A stretch of 7,223 bases of DNA from CAZDIO01 sp964505555 (GTDB lineage: Bacteria > Bdellovibrionota_C > UBA2361 > SZUA-149 > CAZDIO01), in assembly GCA_964505555.1 (NCBI GenBank), contig CAZDIO010000124.1, positions 1 through 7,223 of the forward strand, read 5' to 3'. This document shows positions 1 to 5,465 of the stretch, piece by piece. The notes beneath the pieces were generated by a model. It searched no databases. It was not told the DNA's origin and worked only from the letters and a program-made list of their open reading frames with translations. Positions within the stretch are counted from its first letter, which is position 1. Each line of letters starts with the position of its first letter. The position numbers were made by a program, and so were the translations under genes.

Positions 1-79
1 GCATTTCCCTTCTCGGGCACTCAGTGGGGTTTCGATGATTTATCTCCAACTCAATTATAAACGAAAAAAAGAATATTAT

Positions 80-110
80 TTGCGTCTTGCATCACTGTTT
101 TTAGCATAAT
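80..110 (+). promoter_or_regulatory. Weak candidate sigma-70 promoter for the first gene
   Basis: TTGCGT at 80-85 and CATAAT at 105-110 resemble -35 and -10 boxes, but the 19-nt spacer is long. A second possible -35, TTGCAT at 87-92, is too close to the -10. The stretch around it (40-135) is AT-rich, as promoters often are, and lies just before the structured leader. I see no gene or other feature in 1-144. This is a guess from consensus matching only. Confidence 0.2.
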
Positions 111-144
111 ATCACCGATATTCTGTTCTCTTAATATTTTGTGT

Positions 145-307
145 GGGTAGTAATTTCCCTACCCTTCCGTAAGAGCCTGCTTTTAGAGGCTCATCCAGAA
201 GGGATAGGATGGTGCAAAGGTTATCTGCACTTCTTTATTTTCTGGGTCCACTTATTCGTTAACCCCAAAGACCACCTGTGAGGCGCTTCCTTAGAGGCGG
301 TCTTTGG
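145..307 (+). promoter_or_regulatory. Putative structured RNA leader with consecutive hairpins
   Basis: Several inverted repeats follow one another upstream of the 352 start. The largest pairs 158-167 with 198-208 (10 bp, one bulged A at 204). It encloses a symmetric 5x5 internal loop (168-172/193-197) and then a 6-bp GAGCCT/AGGCTC hairpin (173-178/187-192). An alternative 6-bp hairpin (145-150/159-164) would compete with its 5' side. A 5-bp GTGCA/TGCAC hairpin follows at 212-230. The last hairpin pairs CCAAAGACC (265-273) with GGTCTTTGG (299-307) and adds 3 bp beyond one mismatch. None has a U-tract, so they look like a folded 5' UTR or small RNA rather than terminators. I do not recognise a known riboswitch family. 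The last arm ends 30 nt before the Shine-Dalgarno sequence. Confidence 0.35.
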
Positions 308-351
308 AGGAACAACGGAACTGTAACTTTTGAAACGAAGGAGTGTCTCTC

Positions 352-1134
352 ATGAAAATTAGGACTTTCACAATACTATCGGCTCTTTTGGTCGTTGGAA
401 TAGGGGTCCTCTACTGGACTTCGAAAAAATCCTCACAGACGATGAGTCAATTCGTCGACATTGAGGATTTGCGGTTTTCCGGACTGGGTCGGGGGGAGCA
501 ACTTGAATCAGTTTTCGCTAATGCGGACGCTGATCAGCACGAACCTGACGTCGTATTCCAGATCGATCTTTCAACTCTCTACGCCGCGTGCCTGCAGTCA
601 ATCGACGCAGAGCCACAGCTTTTAGAACTAAGAAACTCTGAAGCACGGCTATTAAGAATGCTGAAAGAAGATTTTGAACGCCACTGGAATACCATGCCTC
701 CGATGTGTATCCCTGACGCCTTCCAGCTGATGTGGGTTCAAAGCGCAATGACCCTCGATGAGCTGAAATTGCGCGCTGATGAGGTGATGCGCGTCTCACT
801 AGGATGCGCTCTGGGGTTCTCTCCGGAAACCACATTGGAGGAGATCGATGAGTTTCTTTTGGAGCACGGTCGGCTCGAGCTAATCACTAGTCTCGAGCTT
901 CCCGAAAATGCTTCTTGGCAAGACATCTGGCAAACGTTGGGAGCCGACGAGGAAACGGCAGATCTGCTTCTCAAGGTGGGTGCTTCATTTACCCCCGCTG
1001 TGCAAGAATATATACAGCTAGTTGTCCTTGCCCATTATGGCAAGTACATCGAAGAGTTGCTACAGCTGCTCAGTTCGCCGTGCCCCCTGTGTCCGGAAAC
1101 ACAAACCAAGAAACAACGTCCGCTGACGTATTAG
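352..1134 (+). CDS. Membrane-anchored hypothetical protein
   Basis: This 260-residue protein belongs to no family I recognise. It starts with a short basic stretch and a single hydrophobic segment (about residues 6-22), then a Lys/Ser-rich linker. That fits a signal anchor with the remainder outside the cytoplasm, or an uncleaved signal peptide; there is no lipobox cysteine. The rest is acidic, Leu/Glu-rich and probably mostly helical. It has scattered cysteines and a CPLC motif in the last 20 residues before a basic tail. I chose ATG at 352 over GTG at 343 because AAGGAG at 338-343 is 8 nt from this ATG and itself runs into the GTG. A long, hairpin-rich leader precedes it, so post-transcriptional control is possible. 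It converges on the secreted-protein gene and appears monocistronic. The reading frame is convincing; the function is unknown. Confidence 0.75.
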   Translation: MKIRTFTILSALLVVGIGVLYWTSKKSSQTMSQFVDIEDLRFSGLGRGEQLESVFANADADQHEPDVVFQIDLSTLYAACLQSIDAEPQLLELRNSEARLLRMLKEDFERHWNTMPPMCIPDAFQLMWVQSAMTLDELKLRADEVMRVSLGCALGFSPETTLEEIDEFLLEHGRLELITSLELPENASWQDIWQTLGADEETADLLLKVGASFTPAVQEYIQLVVLAHYGKYIEELLQLLSSPCPLCPETQTKKQRPLTY

Positions 1135-1194
1135 CGCTTGAGGCAATCGCCGCGCTGGAACCGCTACCGCAAGGGAACAGGCACCGTCCTCTTC

Positions 1195-1236
1195 CCTTCG
1201 GTTTGAAATGGTACTGTTATTATTTCAAACCGAAGG
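1195..1236. terminator. Perfect 15-bp inverted repeat between convergent genes
   Basis: The arm CCTTCGGTTTGAAAT (1195-1209) is exactly complementary to 1222-1236, with a 12-nt loop. It lies about 60 nt past the stop of the upstream plus-strand gene and 20 nt past the stop of the minus-strand gene, the usual place for a shared terminator. Neither side has an immediate U-tract; on the plus strand a T-rich run begins only about a dozen bases later. Termination is therefore plausible, but 3'-end protection or a protein-binding site are alternatives. Confidence 0.5.
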
Positions 1237-1256
1237 AGTGCAAAAGAATTTTATTT

Positions 1257-2078
1257 TTACTCTATAGCAGAGCTGATCGTTGGTCGTGTAGAGACCGCCT
1301 TTGCTGGTGGGCAGGCCTCGGGTCCTGGATACAGATAAGGTCTTCCTCGAAAAGCATCCACCGTGAGCGAGATCTCTGTGAAATCTATCGGATGCAGTGG
1401 ATCAACAGAATTCGGGTATCCCGCTAACTGCGCAATCGGTTTTGAAACCTGATCTGGGGAATTTTTAAATTTATTAACCATCGCCGCGATATCACTAAAG
1501 TCAGGCTGAACAGTGCCGCCTGGGGTAGAATAAGGAGGTACAAGATCTCCCCACCGTCCGGTTACAACTTGAAGCGGTTGAGAATAACATGCCTCCTCGT
1601 CGATACTACAATCAGGAAAGATAGCCTGCACTTGATACACTGAATCAGGCACGATCTCCGTGCCGTATACATGAATCACCCCTACTCCTGACCAATCAGT
1701 ATAGTATGGGGTGCACTGTAACCTCGCCGCTCGATAGGTGGTACCATAAAGCGCTGAATCAACGTACTCAGTCACTGGTCCAACCCAACGCACTTCACCC
1801 TCAAAGGCACTAAAGTCCTGAGAAATGCCACCCGTGGCAGGTGGATTGGGATGATTCAATGAGGTTAACTCCACTCGAATAGCGGTAACCTCTCCTGCGT
1901 TTCTTGGAACAAAGGAGATATATCGTGATTTTCCAATAGCGTCTGGTTCTGGTGCTGGAGCCTGAAGCACCGCAATGCCAGCAAATGCCAAAGGACTTGC
2001 AAAGATGAAAAAATATAAACAGATCAGAAACGATCCAAAAGAACCTACACCTGTTCGTTTCGAAGAAATTTTCTCCAT
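1257..2078 (-). CDS. Secreted protein with paired dockerin-like C-terminal motifs
   Basis: This 273-residue exported protein has a basic N terminus, a hydrophobic core at about residues 14-31, and a probable signal peptidase I site after Ala-Phe-Ala (about residue 33). Residues 34-175 look beta-rich, with several cysteines (about 122, 157 and 164) that could form disulfides outside the cytoplasm. The C-terminal part holds two related motifs, DFSDIAAMVNKFKNSP (193-208) and DFTEISLTVDAFRGRPY (232-248). They are followed by a Pro/Gly/Cys segment. From memory this paired motif is common at the ends of exported proteins in Planctomycetes and myxobacteria-like bacteria and recalls dockerin/EF-hand repeats, though the Asp-rich calcium loop is incomplete. 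The ATG has GAGGAG about 4 nt upstream. It is transcribed divergently from the SGNH hydrolase gene. The role is unknown; surface attachment or protein interaction is only an inference. Confidence 0.8.
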   Translation of the reverse strand: MEKISSKRTGVGSFGSFLICLYFFIFASPLAFAGIAVLQAPAPEPDAIGKSRYISFVPRNAGEVTAIRVELTSLNHPNPPATGGISQDFSAFEGEVRWVGPVTEYVDSALYGTTYRAARLQCTPYYTDWSGVGVIHVYGTEIVPDSVYQVQAIFPDCSIDEEACYSQPLQVVTGRWGDLVPPYSTPGGTVQPDFSDIAAMVNKFKNSPDQVSKPIAQLAGYPNSVDPLHPIDFTEISLTVDAFRGRPYLYPGPEACPPAKAVSTRPTISSAIE

Positions 2079-2222
2079 AGCACTCCTCTATTTTGCGGAA
2101 CGGATAAACTTTTTATGATTCGCTAACCCTATCATATTTCCTATATTGAATCGGGGTTTTTGTAAAGTACGAAAAAATTTCCAAAAGCAGTGAATAGATA
2201 AATTATTAACAAATACCTAGAG

Positions 2223-2252
2223 TTGGTCTGTTAGTGCTTTTCTTCATACGAT
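2223..2252 (+). promoter_or_regulatory. Candidate sigma-70 promoter for the SGNH hydrolase gene
   Basis: TTGGTC (2223-2228) and TACGAT (2247-2252) are separated by 18 nt and lie about 40 nt before the hydrolase start. The match is moderate, 3/6 and 4/6 to the consensus boxes. The rest of the 212-base divergent region (2079-2290) is AT-rich and shows no other convincing element. I could not identify a good promoter for the divergent minus-strand gene. Confidence 0.3.
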
Positions 2253-2290
2253 ACTCCTGTGCTATCTAATGAGCGCGTTAGGAGAGGTAA

Positions 2291-3331
2291 ATGAAACGTC
2301 TTTTAAATCAGTTTGAATTTGGCTCGTTAGCCCTATTAACCGGCACATTGATCGTTTGCTTGTTCTTTAGCGAGGTCATCATTCGCTGGCATATCTTTGG
2401 GGACGATGCCTGGTCATACTCGCAAATAAAAAGCGTTCGACATATTGGGGTGTCTGGCCTTCTTCAACCCTCAGCGTTTCAAGATATTCTCTGGGAACTT
2501 CGTCCCAATATTAATACCACTTATAAACTTAAACCTTTTAGGACAAATCCAGAAGGGCTCCGTGACAAAAACTATTCAAAAGTAAAGCCAGCAGGAACTT
2601 TTCGTATCGCTGTTCTTGGCGATTCTTTTACGATGGGTGAAGGGATTGCGATCGAGGATGCCTACCATACGTTATTAGAGGAGCGATTTAACGCTCTCGG
2701 AGAAAAGAGAGATTACGAATTTATCAACTTTGGGGTAGCGGGATATAGTTTGATTCAATACGTTACGATGGTTCAGCACAAGGTGCTGGAGTATCAACCC
2801 GATCTAATTCTTATTGGCTTTTGTGCAGCAAATGACAGCAAGTTACCAAACCTTAAGGCATTTACAGAGCCCTACCGAGTAAAACCTACTGCAAATGGAA
2901 TTTTCCATCTCTACTCTTTTGAACTTATCGGAGATGGCTACAAGTATTTTTATAAAAAGCTCCGTGATCGCCATTCCGGCTACAACGCTGATCCTCAGTA
3001 TGTAGAAACGAACTTTCGTAACCTCTCGGCGTTGACAGCAGCACACCAGATCCCCATAGTCATTGCTTATATTGACAACAAAGCAGCAAGCACTGATTTC
3101 GATATGGTCCGGAGCGCCGCTCTTCGTTACGGGTTTGACTTTATCGATGGCACCGTAGGGTTTCCTGAAAAAGTTCTCCCGGAATATATAATTTATAAAA
3201 CAGATAATCATCCAAACGCCGCTGCAAATCGAATCTTTGCTGATTCGTTATTTACAGAACTTAAAAACCAGATCGCGCTTCATTCCCTTCGTGCAGTTAA
3301 GAGTTCCGATCTTGCTAAAAGGAGTGGGTAA
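2291..3331 (+). CDS. Membrane-anchored SGNH/GDSL-family hydrolase
   Basis: This 346-residue protein has an N-terminal hydrophobic segment (about residues 11-31), followed by an SGNH hydrolase domain. Block I is VLGDSFTMG with the likely nucleophile Ser112. Block II is the FGVAGYS stretch around residues 147-153, where a glycine contributes to the oxyanion hole. Block III is AAND with Asn181. Block V is DNHPN with Asp305 and His307, completing the catalytic set. Such enzymes hydrolyse or transfer ester groups, for example acetyl groups on glycans, or act on lipids; the substrate cannot be read from the sequence. The anchor suggests the catalytic domain is periplasmic. Similar anchored SGNH proteins often occur with exopolysaccharide or alginate-type acetylation genes, but none is present here, so it appears to be a single gene. 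The ATG is preceded by GGAGAGG at 2281-2287. Confidence 0.85.
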   Translation: MKRLLNQFEFGSLALLTGTLIVCLFFSEVIIRWHIFGDDAWSYSQIKSVRHIGVSGLLQPSAFQDILWELRPNINTTYKLKPFRTNPEGLRDKNYSKVKPAGTFRIAVLGDSFTMGEGIAIEDAYHTLLEERFNALGEKRDYEFINFGVAGYSLIQYVTMVQHKVLEYQPDLILIGFCAANDSKLPNLKAFTEPYRVKPTANGIFHLYSFELIGDGYKYFYKKLRDRHSGYNADPQYVETNFRNLSALTAAHQIPIVIAYIDNKAASTDFDMVRSAALRYGFDFIDGTVGFPEKVLPEYIIYKTDNHPNAAANRIFADSLFTELKNQIALHSLRAVKSSDLAKRSG

Positions 3332-3364
3332 TTTCTAGGGGAATAGAGACTTGCAACCGGATTT

Positions 3365-3392
3365 TTAATTAACCACAGTTAATTAACCACAG
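3365..3392 (+). repeat. Perfect 14-bp tandem duplication
   Basis: TTAATTAACCACAG occurs twice head to tail, at 3365-3378 and 3379-3392. The second copy runs into the left arm of the adjacent palindrome. The first copy is therefore a duplicated piece of the element's outer end, as might arise from slippage or from a nested insertion event. Confidence 0.85.
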
Positions 3393-3474
3393 AGGCGCAG
3401 AGTCACAGAGAAAGGGGGTTTATTAATCTTCATTTATTATTCTTCTATTATTCTTCTCTGTGACTCTGTGGTTA
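3384..3474. repeat. MITE-like imperfect palindrome built of 8-nt CAGAG units
   Basis: The right arm 3454-3474 pairs over 21 bp with the left arm (3384-3394 plus 3403-3412). The left arm has 8 extra bases, GCGCAGAG at 3395-3402. The left arm reads as three degenerate 8-nt units (CCACAGAG, GCGCAGAG, TCACAGAG at 3387-3410), whereas the right arm has only two. The 41-nt centre (3413-3453) is AT-rich and includes a perfect 11-nt tandem repeat (3435-3445/3446-3456) that runs into the right arm. There is no coding capacity for a transposase, so it would be a non-autonomous dispersed repeat. AACCACAGAG-type palindromes are, as I recall, scattered in many environmental bacterial genomes. It lies about 50 nt after the SGNH hydrolase stop and could also fold in the mRNA and limit read-through. 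Confidence 0.75.
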
Positions 3475-3640
3475 TATCAATTCCTTTCTTTCAGAATCCT
3501 TACCGTAATCACATAAAAGAGGGCCGGTCTTAAACTCGTTTTATAGCAATCCTTGAGAATATGCGGGTTAACTTAAGTATTTGGATTTTCAAGGGAATTT
3601 CAGATTGTTCGAAAATGTGCAACTTTTTTTAAAAAATTCT
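3475..3640. other. Non-coding spacer with an A/T tract
   Basis: I see no gene here. The one distinct element is a run of seven T followed by six A (3624-3636). It lies just upstream of the candidate sigma-28 promoter, where it could bend DNA or act as an UP-like element. This is inference from composition only. Confidence 0.4.
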
Positions 3641-3667
3641 TAAGTTTTTCCGGAAACTAGCCGTTAT
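3641..3667 (+). promoter_or_regulatory. Candidate sigma-28 (FliA) promoter of flgM
   Basis: TAAGTTTT (3641-3648), an 11-nt spacer and GCCGTTAT (3660-3667) resemble the enterobacterial sigma-28 consensus TAAAGTTT-N11-GCCGATAA, matching at 6/8 in each box with the exact spacer. A one-base shift gives TTAAGTTT (7/8) with a 12-nt spacer. It lies about 80 nt upstream of the FlgM-family start. A FliA-dependent promoter is expected for flgM, because FlgM inhibits the sigma factor that transcribes it. The start site would be near 3673-3676. Confidence 0.55.
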
Positions 3668-3745
3668 GAACTATTAAGAACAGAGAATATGCTCAATTTT
3701 GAACACAGGTTGGGCGGTTAAGTTGATGGAGATAAGGAGGAGTTT

Positions 3746-3979
3746 ATGATTGATGAATGTGCTGCAAAATTGCTTGCAACTGTTAACACAGAAACAGAGC
3801 GAACAGAGACTCAGCGTGAGAGGTCAAAACGACCACGAAGCGCAACGATGATTAAATTACAATGGCTTGCTGAGCAGGTTCGAAAGACTTTACGGATTAA
3901 AGAGCAGATTGAAGAGGGATCGTATCATGTAGATTCTCAATCCCTCGCAAAAGCATTACTCAATAAGATTGAAGAATAA
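3746..3979 (+). CDS. flgM: FlgM-family anti-sigma-28 factor
   Basis: This small protein (77 residues) has a polar, probably disordered N-terminal half and a C-terminal FlgM-type segment. The diagnostic part is RIKEQIEEGSYHVDSQSLAKALL (about residues 50-72), which matches the family pattern of a helix, then [EN]G.Y.VD, then a final amphipathic helix ending in LL. FlgM binds and holds the flagellar sigma factor FliA inactive until the hook-basal body is complete, then is exported through it; the disordered N terminus fits export. It is shorter than the enterobacterial protein (about 97 residues) but within the range of compact family members. AAGGAGG at 3734-3740 lies 5 nt from the ATG. A sigma-28-like promoter upstream suggests autoregulation. 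No other flagellar gene is in the window, so it is an isolated regulator here. Confidence 0.8.
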   Translation: MIDECAAKLLATVNTETERTETQRERSKRPRSATMIKLQWLAEQVRKTLRIKEQIEEGSYHVDSQSLAKALLNKIEE

Positions 3980-3984
3980 TTCTG

Positions 3985-4677
3985 CTAATATCCAACGAGG
4001 TTATCAAGCACGGTAAATAACAAACGCTGTGCTTGATAAAACCTCTCTCTTTCAGAAGCGATAGCTTCGAAACTCTGAATACACCTTCCCCGCTTCAGCT
4101 CAAGTGCATCCGCTGCCGCTAACTTCTCTGCATCTTCTAGAGAGAGCTCAAGATGAAATTGCAACCCAAGCACCCGACTCCCATAAGAAAACGCTTGCTG
4201 CGCACAACACTCACTCTCTGCTAAATGCACACACCGCGGCGAAAGCTCAAAGGTGTCTCCATGCCAGTGAAGTGCAAAAAACTCTTTTTCAATCCCTTTA
4301 AAGAGCGGACTCTTTGTGCCAGCCTCCGTTAAAGATACCGGATACCAGCCGATCTCTTGCTCCCGATGGGGAAACACTCTTCCCCCAAGAACCTCGGCAA
4401 GAAGTTGAGAGCCAAGACAAATCCCAAGAACAGATCTGTTTGCCTTAATTGCTTCGCCGATAAAACGCTTCTCAGAAGCGAGCCATGAGAATCGATCCTC
4501 ATCATAGCTTCCCATCGGTCCACCCATAACGACTAAAAAGTCATACTCCTCATGCGAAGGAAACCTGCCTCCTTCCCAGAGATGAGAAGTGGTGACCTCA
4601 CACTTTCGTTCATCTGCCCAGGTCCTAACGTTTGAAAGCCCTTCATAGGGGACATGAGTCAGCGCATGAATTCTCAT
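3985..4677 (-). CDS. Class I glutamine amidotransferase (GMP-synthase-like)
   Basis: This 230-residue protein is a stand-alone GATase1 domain of the GMP-synthase-like subgroup. It contains the oxyanion-strand motif VVMGGPMGSYDED (49-61), the nucleophile elbow GICLGSQ with Cys87, and the LQFHLE motif with His175 and Glu177. That is a complete Cys-His-Glu triad. Such domains hydrolyse glutamine to supply ammonia, or act as peptidases or hydrolases on gamma-glutamyl compounds. No synthetase partner domain is fused or present nearby. The ATG overlaps the bioC stop as ATGA and has a GAGGA-type ribosome site just upstream, so it is translationally coupled as the last gene of the biotin operon. Its role there is not established. 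The stop lies 5 nt from the flgM stop on the opposite strand, and the 3' end of the gene contains a strong hairpin. Confidence 0.88.
   Translation of the reverse strand: MRIHALTHVPYEGLSNVRTWADERKCEVTTSHLWEGGRFPSHEEYDFLVVMGGPMGSYDEDRFSWLASEKRFIGEAIKANRSVLGICLGSQLLAEVLGGRVFPHREQEIGWYPVSLTEAGTKSPLFKGIEKEFFALHWHGDTFELSPRCVHLAESECCAQQAFSYGSRVLGLQFHLELSLEDAEKLAAADALELKRGRCIQSFEAIASERERFYQAQRLLFTVLDNLVGY
3997..4045 (+). terminator. Hairpin terminator candidate for flgM inside the convergent gene
   Basis: GAGGTTATCAAGCAC (3997-4011) pairs with 4029-4045 to give 15 bp with a 2-nt bulge (4040-4041) and a 17-nt loop. It begins 17 nt after the flgM stop and is followed by TCTCTTTC, a moderately T-rich run, so it fits an intrinsic terminator for plus-strand transcription. 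It also encodes the C terminus of the amidotransferase on the other strand. There it precedes the stop codon and is not followed by a clean U-tract. Confidence 0.6.
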
Positions 4678-5465
4678 CTTCCTCTCTGTGCTCTAAAATA
4701 GCCAACCTCATAGGTGGCATACACCTGATTCCCATGACGTTGATAACTCTCTTGATACGTCACAAGAAGGTTTTCTATCTCTTGACGAGAGAGAGGTTTT
4801 TTTCCACGTAAATTCGCTCCTCCTGTTACACCGATAGTATGAATGTGATTAAGAAACGCTCGAGCACTAGAATAACACTCTTCATAAGAACATTTTTGAA
4901 AAGAGAGCAGCTCAAAATTAGCATCTTCTAGCGTATGGTTGATTAAATCTGCTGAAGGAAGTGTGCCACGAGGGGAATTTTCTGGGGCGACTCGTTTTCT
5001 CACCTCCTGTAGCTCTCCTAAGGTTCCTTCAAGCATCACTGAAAAGAGAAACTCACCTTCTTTCGATAAGGCGCTATGAATTCGAGAAAATAGATCCGGA
5101 AGGGAGTGAATCCAATGCAGCGAAGAACTGCTCGTGACAAGGTCATACTCATTAAAAAAAAGACACTCTCTCAAATCCGCTTTATACCAAGAGATACGTC
5201 CATTGTGTGAAATACCGTTCTTTCCCATCTCCAACATCGAAGAGGAGATATCATACGCATCAATCGTTGCTTCTGGATATTTATGAAAAAGATGTTCGGT
5301 AAGAAAACCACACCCACAACCAAGCTCAAGAATTCTGTGTGGCACCCTGCCCTGAGAAATCTGAATATACAATTCATTGGCAACTTCACGCTGCACCCGT
5401 GCTTCCTCCTGGTAATTCGAAGCTCCCCGAGTAAACATCCTCTCCTCTATACAGATCCTACTCAC
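4674..5465 (-). CDS. bioC: Malonyl-ACP O-methyltransferase BioC
   Basis: This 263-residue class I SAM-dependent methyltransferase is of the BioC type. The N terminus has the BioC pattern F.RGASNY....VQREVA (about 11-29). Next come SAM motif I ILELGCGCGFL (45-55), the acidic end of strand 2 at Asp72, and the SSSSLHWI stretch (112-119). The C-terminal HTIGVTGGANLRGKKPLSR and TYEVGYF segments are also BioC-like. BioC methylates the free carboxyl of malonyl-ACP so that fatty-acid synthesis can elongate it to pimeloyl-ACP methyl ester. I prefer GTG at 5465: AGGGAG (5473-5478) lies 7 nt upstream, it overlaps the esterase gene by 8 nt, and it keeps the residues preceding the conserved Phe. ATG at 5438 is an alternative, but its purine-rich site abuts the codon. 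The neighbouring biotin genes make the assignment firm. Confidence 0.93.
   Translation of the reverse strand: MSRICIEERMFTRGASNYQEEARVQREVANELYIQISQGRVPHRILELGCGCGFLTEHLFHKYPEATIDAYDISSSMLEMGKNGISHNGRISWYKADLRECLFFNEYDLVTSSSSLHWIHSLPDLFSRIHSALSKEGEFLFSVMLEGTLGELQEVRKRVAPENSPRGTLPSADLINHTLEDANFELLSFQKCSYEECYSSARAFLNHIHTIGVTGGANLRGKKPLSRQEIENLLVTYQESYQRHGNQVYATYEVGYFRAQRGR

Noticed and set aside
95..121. ACCGATAT at 114-121 as a second sigma-28 -10 box.
   Set aside because: The expected upstream box (95-102) does not match TAAAGTTT beyond its final T run.
343..351. GTG at 343 as the start of the first gene.
   Set aside because: It overlaps the AAGGAG ribosome-binding site itself; ATG at 352 has correct 8-nt spacing.
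915..1427. Overlapping plus-strand open frame past the end of the first gene, with an Ala/Leu-rich stretch encoded near 1120-1190, which could suggest a frameshifted C-terminal extension.
   Set aside because: Joining it needs an indel in the C run at 1083-1087. The extended frame would run through the perfect hairpin and into the convergent secreted-protein gene, where its translation is Cys/Trp/Arg-rich and unlike protein. The annotated stop is more credible.
3332..3474. CRISPR-like repeats near the CAGAG octamers.
   Set aside because: The octamers are contiguous with no spacers, and the structure is a palindrome rather than an array.
4104..4301. Plus-strand open frame inside the amidotransferase gene.
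   Set aside because: It is antisense to a well-supported enzyme with all its motifs, and has no ribosome site or recognisable protein features.
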